A DNA stretch of 64,000 nucleotides from Fodinicola acaciae. GTDB taxonomy: Bacteria; Actinomycetota; Actinomycetes; Mycobacteriales; HKI-0501. The translations under genes were made by a program, and so were the position numbers. The DNA is taken from positions 1,302,001 to 1,366,000 of the forward strand of contig NZ_WOTN01000004.1 in assembly GCF_010993745.1 (NCBI RefSeq). The letters run 5' to 3'. The first letter of the stretch is position 1. Every line of letters begins with the position of its first letter. Shown here in pieces: positions 37,788-45,794 of the stretch. A model generated the notes under the pieces. That model did no database searches and was not told where the DNA came from. It saw only the letters and a program-made list of their open reading frames with translations.

Positions 37788-38267
37788 GTGACTTCACCGC
37801 TGCCACGGGTCGGCGTCGGCACCGACGTACACGCCTTCGGCGACGGCCGGCCGTGCTGGGTCGCCGGCCTGCTGTGGGACGGCGTGCCGGGGCTCGCCGG
37901 TCACTCCGACGGTGACGTCGTCGCGCACGCCGCCTGCAACGCGCTGCTGTCCGCAGCGGGTCTGGGTGACCTCGGGGCGATCTTCGGTACGGGACGGCCG
38001 GAGTGGTCCGGTGCCAGCGGTGTCAGCCTGCTCGCCGAGGCCGCGCGCCAGGTGCGTGCCGCCGGCTTCGGGATCGGCAACGTCGCCGTACAGTTGGTCG
38101 GCAACACCCCCAAGATCGGCACTCGCCGGGCCGAGGCCGAGCGTGTGCTGTCGGAAGCCGCCGGCGGTCCGGTCAGTGTCTCCGGCGCGACCACCGACCA
38201 CCTCGGCTTCCTCGGCCGCGGCGACGGCCTGGCCGCGGTCGCGACCGCGCTGGTGGTCCCGCTCTAG
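37788..38267 (+). CDS. ispF: 2-C-methyl-D-erythritol 2,4-cyclodiphosphate synthase
   Basis: IspF (159 aa) makes the cyclic diphosphate from CDP-ME phosphate. Zn ligands Asp and His in [11 protein letters not shown] (about residues 7-17) and His in [17 protein letters not shown]; the C-terminal [13 protein letters not shown] is diagnostic. The GTG at 37788 is the only start giving a normal length. Repeat element B begins 4 bp after its stop. Confidence 0.96.
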   Translation: MTSPLPRVGVGTDVHAFGDGRPCWVAGLLWDGVPGLAGHSDGDVVAHAACNALLSAAGLGDLGAIFGTGRPEWSGASGVSLLAEAARQVRAAGFGIGNVAVQLVGNTPKIGTRRAEAERVLSEAAGGPVSVSGATTDHLGFLGRGDGLAAVATALVVPL

Positions 38268-38270
38268 CCC

Positions 38271-38384
38271 GATTACCTGCTACGGCGCGAAACTGTCGCA
38301 CCCCCCTGTCAATCTGGGCCCCCACCCAAACGGGCGGGGGGTGGGTTCGCGTGGCAACTTACATAAGTAGAAAAGTTGATCTTC
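38271..38384 (+). repeat. 115-bp intergenic element, copy B
   Basis: GATTACCTGCTACGGCGCGAA at the left, central CCCCCACCC/GGGCGGGGG hairpin (one mismatch), ACTTACATAAGT and GTTGATCTT at the right. It starts 4 bp after the ispF stop codon. Two GCATGG-family arms follow at once. With inverted copy E it bounds the 9.6-kb segment between ispF and cysS. Confidence 0.85.
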
Positions 38385-38400
38385 GCTGGTGGCGATGCAC

Positions 38401-38445
38401 GCATGGTGGCCATGCGGCCGTCGTACGCACGCATGGTGGCCATGC
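38401..38445. repeat. Two directly repeated GCATGG-family arms
   Basis: GCATGGTGGCCATGC occurs at 38401-38415 and 38431-38445 in the same orientation, 15 bp apart. Being direct rather than inverted, they cannot form the long hairpin; each keeps only its own 6-bp inner palindrome. The 120 bp before the next gene contain repeated GCATTCA but no supported gene. Confidence 0.75.
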
Positions 38446-38572
38446 GTGCATCCCGCGGACGTGTCCTCGTGCGCATTCAGCGGGCGCAGGGGGTCATCGC
38501 GTGCATTCAACGAAAAGCGCCGTCCAGGGTGGTGCGCCCGGCGGCTAGGGTTGGTGGACGGGAGGACCGCCG

Positions 38573-39772
38573 ATGACCGATGACCCGTTGCTGACCAGCC
38601 TGCGCGCGGCGGTGGCCGCCGCGCCCGACGACGTGCCGCTGCGGCTGCACCTGGCCGGCCTGCTCGCCGAGCGCGACGACGCCGCCGGCGCGCTCGCGGA
38701 GTGTTCGCAGGTGCTCCAGCGCGAACCCGCCAACGCCGAGGCGATCGCACTGCTCAATCGGGTCTCCGCGGCGCTTTCCGGAGAAGAGAAGCCGAAGCAG
38801 GAGACGCCCTTCGACTGGTCGGCCGCCGAGGAGCAACTCGGCGACATCGCGCAGCCGGCGTTCGTCAACGACGGCGAGCCGGTCGGCCTCGACGAGGAGG
38901 TGCAGGCCGCCGGCGTACGCCTGGACGACGTCGGCGGCATGGACGAGGTCAAGCAGCGGCTGGAGATCGCCTTCCTCGGTCCGATGCGCAACCCCGAGCT
39001 GGCCAGGACCTTCCGCAAGAGCCTGTCCGGCGGGCTGATGCTCTACGGCCCTCCCGGCTGCGGCAAGACGTTCATCGCGCGCGCGGTCGCCGGCGAGATG
39101 GGGGCTCGGTTCTATCCGGTCGGCATCGCCGAGGTGCTCGACATGTACATCGGCAACAGCGAGCGCGCGGTCAAGGAGCTCTTCGACGTGGCTCGCCGCA
39201 ACGCGCCGTGCGTGCTGTTCTTCGACGAGCTCGACGCGCTCGGCCAGAAGCGCTCGCACCTGCGCAACAACAGCTGGCTGCGTACGCTGGTCAACACGCT
39301 GCTGACCGAGATGGACTCGGTCTCCGGCCGCAACGAAGGCGTTTTCGTGCTGGCCGCGACCAACCACCCGTGGGACGTGGACACCGCTCTGCGCCGGCCC
39401 GGCCGCTTCGACCGGATGCTGCTGGTCCTGCCGCCGGACGCGCCGGCCAGGGCGGCCATCCTGCGCTATCACCTGGATGGCCGCCCGCTGGCCGGCATCG
39501 ATGTCGACAAGCTGGTACGCGCCACCGAGGACTTCTCCGGAGCCGACATCGCACATGCCTGCGAGTCCGCCGCCGAGCTGGCGCTGGCCGACTCGGTGCG
39601 TACGGGCAAGGTGCGGCCGGTGACGATGGACGACTTCAGGGCCGCGCTCAAGCAGATCAAGCCGAGCACCGGTCCGTGGTTCGCGGCCGCGCGCAACGTG
39701 GCGACCTTCGCCAACACCGACGGCGAGTACGACGACCTGTTGGCGTACATGAAAAAGCGGCGCATGGTGTGA
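38573..39772 (+). CDS. TPR-containing AAA ATPase (CDC48/VPS4-like)
   Basis: The 399-aa protein has an N-terminal TPR-like region (about residues 8-65), a linker, and one AAA module: Walker A GPPGCGKT (159-166), Walker B VLFFDEL (214-220), pore-loop VLDMYIGNSERAV, arginine-finger region ALRRPGRFDRML, and a C-terminal helical lid. Single-AAA proteins of this type form hexameric unfoldases or remodelers. Its stop overlaps the start of a second TPR gene (GTGA), so the two act together by coupling. Partner and substrate are unknown; a membrane-linked remodeler is my inference. Confidence 0.88.
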   Translation: MTDDPLLTSLRAAVAAAPDDVPLRLHLAGLLAERDDAAGALAECSQVLQREPANAEAIALLNRVSAALSGEEKPKQETPFDWSAAEEQLGDIAQPAFVNDGEPVGLDEEVQAAGVRLDDVGGMDEVKQRLEIAFLGPMRNPELARTFRKSLSGGLMLYGPPGCGKTFIARAVAGEMGARFYPVGIAEVLDMYIGNSERAVKELFDVARRNAPCVLFFDELDALGQKRSHLRNNSWLRTLVNTLLTEMDSVSGRNEGVFVLAATNHPWDVDTALRRPGRFDRMLLVLPPDAPARAAILRYHLDGRPLAGIDVDKLVRATEDFSGADIAHACESAAELALADSVRTGKVRPVTMDDFRAALKQIKPSTGPWFAAARNVATFANTDGEYDDLLAYMKKRRMV

Positions 39773-40779
39773 GCGGCGCCCGGCTGCGCAGGGCACAGGC
39801 TCTGGTCGACCTCGGTCGGATGCGCGAGGCCGAGGCCGCGCTGCGTACGCTGCTGGCCGCCGAGCCGGCCGACGCCGAGGCCTTGATGATGCTCGCGCAC
39901 CTGCAGCTGGTCGACCGGCGGTTCGACGGCACGCTGCACGCCGCCGACGCGGCGATCGGCGCACAACCGCTCGCCGAGCGTGCGTATCGGCTGCGCGCGC
40001 TCGCGTTGTCCGGCCTCGGCCGTCACGACGAGGCGGTCGTCGCCGCCGAACACGCCGTACGCCTCGATCCGTACGCGTCGATCGTGCTGCGCTGCTATGC
40101 GATCGTGCTGCACGCGGCCGGCCGGTCGGAGCAGGGCCTGGAGATGGCGCGCCGGGCCGTCGACCTCGACCCGCTCGACCCGGAGGCGCACTTCCGGGTC
40201 GGTGACATCGCGTCCGACCGCGGCGACCGGGCCACGGCTCGGCGCGCGTACGAGGAAACCCTGCGGCTCAAGCCGGACCACGTGGCGGCGCGGCACGACC
40301 TGGCCGTGCTGGATTTCCGTCGCCGGCGGATCTTCCGTGCGCTGCGCGGCCTGCTCGACACCGCGGCGGCGGCGCCGGACGAGGCGGTGGCCAGCCACAA
40401 CATCGTCGGCGTACTCGCCTGGTGCGTCGGCCTGGTCGGATCTGTTGAGCTGCTGACCGCGCTGGCGTGTACGCAGCTGGTCGACGCCGGTGGCCTCGCG
40501 TCGCGGCTGATCGACGGCGTGGTCAACCTGGCCATCGCGACCGGCGCGGTCGTGTTCGTGCTGCGGATGCCGCGCCGGCTGGCGCCGGCGATGCCGTTGC
40601 TCGCGCGCCGGTATCGGAGCCTCGCATGTGCCACCGGTCTGGTCGTGGTCGGCTTCGGCCTGTCGGTCGGCTACGCGTCGACCGGCCTGGAGTGGATGCT
40701 GCAGGCCGGCATCGCGGTGGTGTGCGCGAGCATGATCTGGTTCCGGCTCGCGCTGATGATCATGCGGAGGAAGATGTGA
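39769..40779 (+). CDS. TPR membrane protein
   Basis: The 336-aa protein has about five tetratricopeptide repeats in its first 200 residues (RAQALVDLGRMREAEAALRTLLAAEPADAEA, LALSGLGRHDEAVVAAEHAVRLDPYA, ...) and four hydrophobic helices in the C-terminal 130 (LAWCVGLVGSVELL, LIDGVVNLAIATGAVVFV, TGLVVVGFGLSVG, AGIAVVCASMIWF). The TPR part would recruit partners, probably the TPR-AAA ATPase whose gene overlaps it. The GTG start lies inside the preceding stop codon region. Confidence 0.82.
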   Translation: MSGARLRRAQALVDLGRMREAEAALRTLLAAEPADAEALMMLAHLQLVDRRFDGTLHAADAAIGAQPLAERAYRLRALALSGLGRHDEAVVAAEHAVRLDPYASIVLRCYAIVLHAAGRSEQGLEMARRAVDLDPLDPEAHFRVGDIASDRGDRATARRAYEETLRLKPDHVAARHDLAVLDFRRRRIFRALRGLLDTAAAAPDEAVASHNIVGVLAWCVGLVGSVELLTALACTQLVDAGGLASRLIDGVVNLAIATGAVVFVLRMPRRLAPAMPLLARRYRSLACATGLVVVGFGLSVGYASTGLEWMLQAGIAVVCASMIWFRLALMIMRRKM

Positions 40780-41297
40780 CCGTGGACAGGGTGCCGGCGC
40801 TGGACCGTCCCGATCTGCTGGCCGAGCCGGTGGCGGCCGCGATCGCCGCGCTGCCCGACCCGGCTGCCGTGACGGTCGCCGAGATCGACCCTGAGCTGGC
40901 CGACACGGCGGCTTTCTGCGAGCGCTATGGCGTACGGCTGGACGAGTCGGCCAACTGTGTCGTCGTGACCGGCAGGCGCGGCGGCGAGGAGCGGTTTGCC
41001 GCGTGCATGGTGCTGGCGACCACGCGTGCGGACGTCAACAACGTCGTGCGCAAGCGTCTGGACGTACGCAAGGCGTCCTTCGCGCCGATGGACGTGGCGA
41101 CGGGCTTGACCGGAATGGAGTATGGCGGGATCACGCCGCTCGGTCTGCCTGGCTGGCCGGTGCTGGTGGACGCCGCGGTGGCGGCGGCGGGGGAGGTGGT
41201 GATCGGCAGTGGCGTACGCCGGTCGAAGCTGTGGCTGCCGGGGTCGGTGTTGGCCAAGCTGCCGGCCGCCGAGGTCGTCGACGGCCTGGCCAGGTGA
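40776..41297 (+). CDS. YbaK/EbsC-family aminoacyl-tRNA editing-domain protein
   Basis: The 173-aa protein matches the YbaK/ProX editing fold: CVVVTGRRGGEERFAACMVLATTRADVNNVVRKRLDVRKASFAPMD, with the conserved Lys-Ala...A near KASFA, and GGITPLGLPGWPVLVD. These freestanding deacylases clear mischarged tRNA or bind other aminoacyl groups. GCGGAGG lies 6 nt before the GTG, which overlaps the stop of the preceding TPR gene. Its own TGA is the first base pair of repeat copy C. Confidence 0.88.
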   Translation: MTVDRVPALDRPDLLAEPVAAAIAALPDPAAVTVAEIDPELADTAAFCERYGVRLDESANCVVVTGRRGGEERFAACMVLATTRADVNNVVRKRLDVRKASFAPMDVATGLTGMEYGGITPLGLPGWPVLVDAAVAAAGEVVIGSGVRRSKLWLPGSVLAKLPAAEVVDGLAR

Positions 41298-41411
41298 CCA
41301 AGATCGTTTTGCTACTTAGTTGAGTTTCCACGCGAACCCACCCCCCACCCGATCTGGGTGGGGGTCAAATTTCGCACGGGGGTACGACAGTTTCGCGCCG
41401 TAGCGGGTATT
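41298..41411 (-). repeat. 115-bp intergenic element, copy C (inverted)
   Basis: Reads in reverse: GACCAAGATCGTTTTGCTACTTAG..., hairpin core CCCCCCACC/GGTGGGGG, then GTACGACAGTTTCGCGCCGTAG. It abuts the YbaK stop codon with no gap. This copy has no GCATGG arm next to it. Confidence 0.85.
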
Positions 41412-41591
41412 GGCTGGCGGACGTCCGCGCGGCCTTGGCGGGACCAACGGGTAAACGCGGAATGTCTTGTGGGGCAACGGTTTTGTGACCGCCGTAACGT
41501 GCGGACCATCACGTCTGAATCCATTAAGCAATCGGCTTCTGAACCGGTACCGTGGAAGACGGAAAACGAAGGGTCTCAAAGAGGAGAAGTC

Positions 41592-41786
41592 GTGAACCTG
41601 GCTAGCGGCGAGGCCGTTGCCCTGTCCAGCACTCGTTCGAAGCGTCGGGCTCAGTCGGCGTGGGGTCGGATGGTCGACCTGCACGGTGAGCGTGGCGCCT
41701 TCCGTCACCTGTCCGCTCAGGTGGGTGGCTCCGACGCGGCGCACCGGACGCTGCGCAAGCACAGCATCGGCACCGACCTGATCTGA
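41592..41786 (+). CDS. Small conserved-looking protein, 64 aa
   Basis: The short gene is supported by a GAGGAG ribosome-binding site 5 nt before its GTG and by a perfect intrinsic terminator 15 bp after its stop. The sequence (MNLASGEAVALSSTRSKRRAQSAWGRMVDLHGERGAFRHLSAQVGG split here) is basic and amphipathic with no transmembrane helix and no Cys. I recognise no family. A 180-bp upstream region is free of repeats and probably holds its promoter. Confidence 0.7.
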   Translation: MNLASGEAVALSSTRSKRRAQSAWGRMVDLHGERGAFRHLSAQVGGSDAAHRTLRKHSIGTDLI

Positions 41787-41801
41787 GCCGTCACATAACC
41801 G

Positions 41802-41838
41802 AAAGGCGAGTTTCCCGCGACGGGAGACTCGCCTTTTT
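41802..41838 (+). terminator. Intrinsic terminator after the 64-aa gene
   Basis: AAAGGCGAG-TTTCCC (41802-41816) pairs with GGGAGA-CTCGCCTTT (41822-41836), a 15-bp stem with one G-T pair and a 5-nt loop, then TTTTT. It is the second strongest canonical terminator in the window and supports that the short gene is expressed. Confidence 0.93.
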
Positions 41839-41902
41839 CTCGCGCGGCTTGCAGCGCCTCGGCGGTCACACGCGCGCCGGTGGGACCAATGCCAGGTGGC
41901 GA

Positions 41903-42127
41903 TCAGGTTGATCCGTCGGGAGTCGTCGATCTTCGGCGCATCCCGCGCGTGCTGTCGACACAGAAGGCGCAGCCGTTGATCTGCGACGCGCGGATCTTCA
42001 CCAGCTCGGCGATCTTCGGCTCGACGCCGTCGTTGGCCTCTCGCGCGAACCCGAGCATGGCCAGATATGCCTCAGGTGCTTCCTTCTTGGCGTTCAGCCG
42101 GGTGGTCGGGACGACATAGTCGCTCAT
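41903..42127 (-). pseudogene. Truncated AhpD/carboxymuconolactone decarboxylase-like gene
   Basis: The first 60 residues are a good AhpD-family N-terminus (FAREANDGVEPKIAELVKIRASQINGCAFCVDS, with the redox CxxC), but the frame then becomes unrelated Arg/Ser/Thr residues and stops at 74 aa; family members run to about 140-180 aa with a helical C-terminus. A different frame just beyond reads INLIATWHW, similar to the usual C-terminal INAWNR segment, suggesting an internal deletion plus frameshift. Loss of function is likely. The divergent MocR gene probably regulated it. Confidence 0.65.
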
Positions 42128-42174
42128 GGCTTCGAATCTAGACCGCGGCTGGTCCGGTCGTACGATCCAGTTTC

Positions 42175-43560
42175 ATGGTGGAGCGATGGACCAGATCGAC
42201 CTCACTGCATCTGGAGCTGGACCGGTCGGCCGGCCGGCGTCGAGCGCTGGAACAGGCATTGCGCGCCGCCATCAGCAGCGGCCAGCTGGCCGCCGGCACG
42301 GCGCTGCCGTCGTCGCGACTGCTGGCCGCGGACATCGGTGTCGGCCGCGGCACGGTCGTCGAGGCGTACGCGCAGCTGGTCGCGGAAGGCTATCTGGTCA
42401 GCCATCCGCGGGCCGGCACGCGGGTCGCCGCGGCCGTACGCGCGTCGGCGGATGTGGTCGCCGCCAAGGAGAAAACACGCGAGCCGGAGTTTGACCTGCG
42501 GCCGTGGTCGTCGGACGTGAGCGCTTTTCCGCGCGCCGCCTGGGCTTCGGCCGTGCGGCAGGTGATGCGCGACCTGCCGGATCGCGACCTGCGTTACGGC
42601 GATCCGCGCGGCCACGAGCTGCTGCGCCAGGAGCTGGCCGGCTATCTGGGCCGGGTCCGTGGCGTACGCGTCGGCGCTGACCAGGTCATGGTGTGCTCCG
42701 GTTTCTCCCACGCCCTGGCGCTTTTGTCTCAGTATCTGCGCCGGTCCGGCCGCCGCCGGCTCGCGCTGGAGGATCCGTGCCTGGCAGCCAACCGGGAAAC
42801 CGCGGTGTTCCACGGACTGTCCACTGTGGACGTTCCGGTGGACCGCGGCGGCATGGACGTGTCCCGGCTGCGCGATGTCGACGCCGTGCTGGTGACGCCG
42901 GCGCATCAGTTTCCGTACGGCGTACCGCTCGCGGCGCCGCGGCGTACCGAGCTGCTCGCGGTGGCCGAGCGGATGCTGGTGATCGAGGACGACTACGACG
43001 GCGAGTTTCGCTATGACCGGCAGCCGGTCGGCGCGCTGCAGGGCCTGGCGCCGGACCGGGTCGTCTACGTTGGCACGACGAGCAAGTCGCTGGCGCCGGC
43101 GATGCGGCTGGCGTGGATGGCCGTGCCGGCGCCGCTGATGCCGGAGCTGGTCAGGATCCGCGAGCTCACCGACCGGCACTGCCCGGTCATCGATCAACTG
43201 GCCCTGGCGCATCTGATCGGCACCGGCTCGCTGGATCGCCATCTCCGCCGCGTACGCGGCCGCTATCGCGCGCGCCGAGACGCGCTGATGTCGGCGCTGA
43301 CCGCCGTGCCCTCCGTACGCGCGCTCGGAGTCGCCGCCGGCTACTACGCCACTCTGCTGCTGCCACCTGGCGTCTCGGACACGGATGTCAGCCGCCGGCT
43401 CGCCGAACGCGGCGTACACGTCGACACGCTCAGCCGCCACCGCGGCTCCGCCTCCACCATCGACTCAGGCCTGGTCGTCGGCTATGGCACACCACCGCAG
43501 CACCAGTTTGCCGCCGCCCTGGAGGCCTTCATCGCCGCACTCCACGCCAGCGGCCTGTAG
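42175..43560 (+). CDS. MocR-type regulator (GntR HTH fused to class I aminotransferase)
   Basis: The 461-aa protein has a GntR winged helix (about residues 15-85, LPSSRLLAADIGVGRGTVVEAYAQL) and a fold type I aminotransferase domain with PLP-lysine in VGTTSKSLAPAMRLAW (near residue 305) and EDDYDGEFRYD. MocR regulators sense PLP or amino-acid ligands. It is divergent from the broken AhpD-like gene, a common pairing in actinobacteria, so its original target may be gone. The element D start lies 4 bp after its stop. Confidence 0.9.
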   Translation: MVERWTRSTSLHLELDRSAGRRRALEQALRAAISSGQLAAGTALPSSRLLAADIGVGRGTVVEAYAQLVAEGYLVSHPRAGTRVAAAVRASADVVAAKEKTREPEFDLRPWSSDVSAFPRAAWASAVRQVMRDLPDRDLRYGDPRGHELLRQELAGYLGRVRGVRVGADQVMVCSGFSHALALLSQYLRRSGRRRLALEDPCLAANRETAVFHGLSTVDVPVDRGGMDVSRLRDVDAVLVTPAHQFPYGVPLAAPRRTELLAVAERMLVIEDDYDGEFRYDRQPVGALQGLAPDRVVYVGTTSKSLAPAMRLAWMAVPAPLMPELVRIRELTDRHCPVIDQLALAHLIGTGSLDRHLRRVRGRYRARRDALMSALTAVPSVRALGVAAGYYATLLLPPGVSDTDVSRRLAERGVHVDTLSRHRGSASTIDSGLVVGYGTPPQHQFAAALEAFIAALHASGL

Positions 43561-43564
43561 GCGA

Positions 43565-43676
43565 TGAACTACCTGCTACGGCGCGAAACTGTCGTACCCT
43601 CCCGCCAATCTGGGCCCCCACCCAGATCGGGCGGGGGGTGGGTTCGCGTGGAAACTTACATACATCAAAATTCAGC
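43565..43676 (+). repeat. 115-bp intergenic element, copy D
   Basis: GATGAACTACCTGCTACGGCG at the left, CCCCCACCC/GGGCGGGGG hairpin, GTTCGCGTGGAAACTTACATACAT at the right. It begins 4 bp after the MocR stop. A second, truncated, inverted copy (D-prime) ends at the hisC stop 230 bp away, making a 260-bp unit with about 33-bp terminal inverted repeats around a GCATGG palindrome. Confidence 0.85.
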
Positions 43677-43725
43677 CTCGAGCACCGCTATAGCGCTAAA
43701 CGCCCCCTTTGTCGCATCAGTTCAC

Positions 43726-43778
43726 GGTCGCATGGCCACCATGCGTGCGCCTGACGCACGCATGGTGGCCATGCGACC
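43726..43778. repeat. GCATGG-family palindrome, perfect 24-bp stem
   Basis: Left arm 43726-43749 and right arm 43755-43778 are exact reverse complements with a 5-nt loop. It is the longest member of the family in the window and sits in the middle of the D/D-prime unit between the convergent MocR and hisC genes. Confidence 0.85.
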
Positions 43779-43792
43779 ATCCGGCCGACCGG

Positions 43793-43826
43793 GGGGTACC
43801 ACAGTTTCGCGCTGTAGCAGGCAATC
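43793..43826 (-). repeat. Inverted partial copy D-prime of the 115-bp element
   Basis: GGGGGGTACCACAGTTTCGCGCTGTAGCAGGCAATC is the reverse complement of the element's left end (GATTGCCTGCTACAGCGCGAAACTGTGG...). Only about 34 bp are present; the hairpin and right half are missing. The GATT end coincides with the TGA stop of the hisC-like gene, just as copy C coincides with its gene's stop. Confidence 0.8.
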
Positions 43827-44901
43827 AGACGGCGTCGGCGAGGGCCGCGAGGAAGCGGTCGTTTTCCTCCGGAGTGCCGATCGTGACACGGATGCCTTCC
43901 GTGCCGAAGCCGCGGACGATGACGCCGTGGCGGTCGCAGGTGGCGACGATCGCCGGCGTGGCCTCGCCGGACGGCAGCCAGACGAAGTTGGCCTGCGTGT
44001 CCGGGGCGTCGAAGCCGAGCTTGCGCACTCCTTCGAGCACGCGCGGCCGCTCGGCGATGACGAGGTCGCAGCGGCGGCGCATCTCGGCGGTCTGGTCGAG
44101 CGCCGCCAGGGCCGCGGCCTGTGCGAGCGACGACACCGAGAAGGTCGTGATGACCTTGCGGATCGCCTCGGTCACCTCCGGCGTGCCGGCCAGCCAGCCA
44201 ACCCGCAGCCCGGCCATGCCCCAGGCCTTCGACAGCGTACGCAGCACGACGACATGCTCGCGTCCAGGCAGCAACTCCAGGCCATCCGGCACGTCGGCGT
44301 CGGTCACGAACTCGCGATAGGCCTCGTCGATCACCACCAACACACCTGACGGCAGCGAGTCGACGAAGTCGACCAGCTCGTCGCGGTGCAGCGCGGTGCC
44401 GGTCGGGTTGTTCGGGTTGCAGACGAAGACCAGCCGCGTCCGGTCGGTCACCGCCGCGCGCATGGCAGCCAGGTCGTGAGCGTACGACGGCGTGTTCGGC
44501 ACCCGGACCGGCGTGGCACTGTGGCTGCCGACGACGATCGGGTAGGCCTCGAACGACCGCCAGGAGAAGACGACCTCGTCACCGGTCAGCGCGGTGGCCC
44601 TGACCAGGTGCTCGGCCAGTGCCACCGACCCGCAGCCGGTCGCGACCTGCGAGATGTCCAGGCCGTGGAGGCCGGCCAGCCGCTCGCGCAGCGCCATGCA
44701 ACCGGCATCGGGATAGCGATGTGCGTCCGCGGCCGCCTCGGCGATCGCCTCCGGTACGCCGGGCAGGGGACCGTACGGCACCTCGTTGCTGGCCAGCCGC
44801 GCCGGCGGCAGCGGATGGCCGGCGGCGTCCAGCACGTCGGCCGGCTTGCGGCCCGGCACGTACGCCGGCAGGTTCACCAGGTCGGGCCTCACCAGGGTCA
44901 T
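43825..44901 (-). CDS. hisC: Histidinol-phosphate / aromatic aminotransferase
   Basis: The 358-aa fold type I aminotransferase has ASNEVPYGP (residues 37-45), VFVCNPNNPTGTAL, the PLP-lysine in RTLSKAWGMAGLRVGW (near residue 230) and RVTIGTPEENDRFLAAL. The family covers histidinol-phosphate aminotransferase and the aromatic aminotransferase Pat of actinobacteria, which are hard to separate by eye; no other his genes adjoin, so Pat/HisC2 is equally likely. The ATG overlaps the stop of the RDD gene upstream (ATGA). Confidence 0.85.
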   Translation of the reverse strand: MTLVRPDLVNLPAYVPGRKPADVLDAAGHPLPPARLASNEVPYGPLPGVPEAIAEAAADAHRYPDAGCMALRERLAGLHGLDISQVATGCGSVALAEHLVRATALTGDEVVFSWRSFEAYPIVVGSHSATPVRVPNTPSYAHDLAAMRAAVTDRTRLVFVCNPNNPTGTALHRDELVDFVDSLPSGVLVVIDEAYREFVTDADVPDGLELLPGREHVVVLRTLSKAWGMAGLRVGWLAGTPEVTEAIRKVITTFSVSSLAQAAALAALDQTAEMRRRCDLVIAERPRVLEGVRKLGFDAPDTQANFVWLPSGEATPAIVATCDRHGVIVRGFGTEGIRVTIGTPEENDRFLAALADAV

Positions 44902-45794
44902 CTCGCCTCACCTTCGTCCGGCCGTCTGGCGTCCTTGCGGACCACGATGGTGGCCACCGCCTTGTCGTGCAGGCACTGCCGGCGCGGCCGGTCGCCGAGA
45001 CACCACAGCGCGTCGACCAGGCCAATGATCGGACCGACGATCGAGCAGATCAGCGTCAGCGCCTGGACCCACCAGCGCACCATCGAGATGCGGAAGGTCA
45101 TCTGCTGGCCGAGGAGGAACTGCACGCGGATCCCCATGATCCGCTTGCCGAGCGTCTGGCCGCTGTTCCACACCGCCGGCACCTCGTACGCGAACCACAG
45201 GCCAAGCGCGATCAGCGTGATGATCAGGTTGAGCCACGACGTGTCGCTGGTGGCGCGTTCGGCGCTGCTCGGCAGTCCGCTCATGTCGCCGGTCTCCAAC
45301 GCGCGCACGTAGGCCTGGTAGAGCGGCGTGATCTGCTGCGCGTACTGGTAGATGAACCAGCCGTTCACCACGACGTTGAGCAGCGCGACGAACAGGATGT
45401 CGAGCAGCCGCGCGGCCAGCCGCGTGCCGAGGCCGGCCAGTTGCTCGGCCGGTACGTCGCCAGGCAGTGTCCCCAGTGGCGGGTTCGGACCGGCCGGCGG
45501 ATAGCCGGGAGTCACCGGATAGCCGGGCCGCCGCTCCGTGTCCTCCGGCCGCGCACCCCAGCCGCCCCCGGTCGCGCCGCCCCAACCGGGGAACGGTGCG
45601 TCGGTCTCGACGACCGGCTTGGACAGGTCGACCTTGGTCGCCGTGTCCCCGCCATAGCGCGGCGTGCCGTCCTTCGGCGGATCGGTCGGCACGGGTGCGT
45701 CGGCCGGTACCCCGTCGCCGATCCACTGTTCACCGTCCCAGTAGCGCCGTACGTCCGGCTCAGCTGGGTCCCGGTACCAGCCCGGTGTGGTCAC
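44898..45794 (-). CDS. RDD-family membrane protein with N-terminal DUF2510-like segment
   Basis: The 298-aa protein begins GWYRDPAEPDVRRYWDGEQW, the short W-Y-x-D-P...W-D-G motif (DUF2510-like) common at actinobacterial N-termini, then a Pro/Gly linker, then four hydrophobic helices with the RDD signature (LGTRLAARLLDILFVA and GQTLGKRIMGIRVQ). RDD proteins are implicated in ion or solute transport at the membrane. The GTG start overlaps the stop of a second RDD gene (GTGA), so they are a pair. The hisC-like gene follows. Confidence 0.82.
   Translation of the reverse strand: MTTPGWYRDPAEPDVRRYWDGEQWIGDGVPADAPVPTDPPKDGTPRYGGDTATKVDLSKPVVETDAPFPGWGGATGGGWGARPEDTERRPGYPVTPGYPPAGPNPPLGTLPGDVPAEQLAGLGTRLAARLLDILFVALLNVVVNGWFIYQYAQQITPLYQAYVRALETGDMSGLPSSAERATSDTSWLNLIITLIALGLWFAYEVPAVWNSGQTLGKRIMGIRVQFLLGQQMTFRISMVRWWVQALTLICSIVGPIIGLVDALWCLGDRPRRQCLHDKAVATIVVRKDARRPDEGEAR

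Noticed and set aside
38401-38445. Two spaced direct repeats as a minimal CRISPR array
   Set aside because: Only two units, the same motif occurs at other dispersed loci as inverted repeats, and no cas genes are present.
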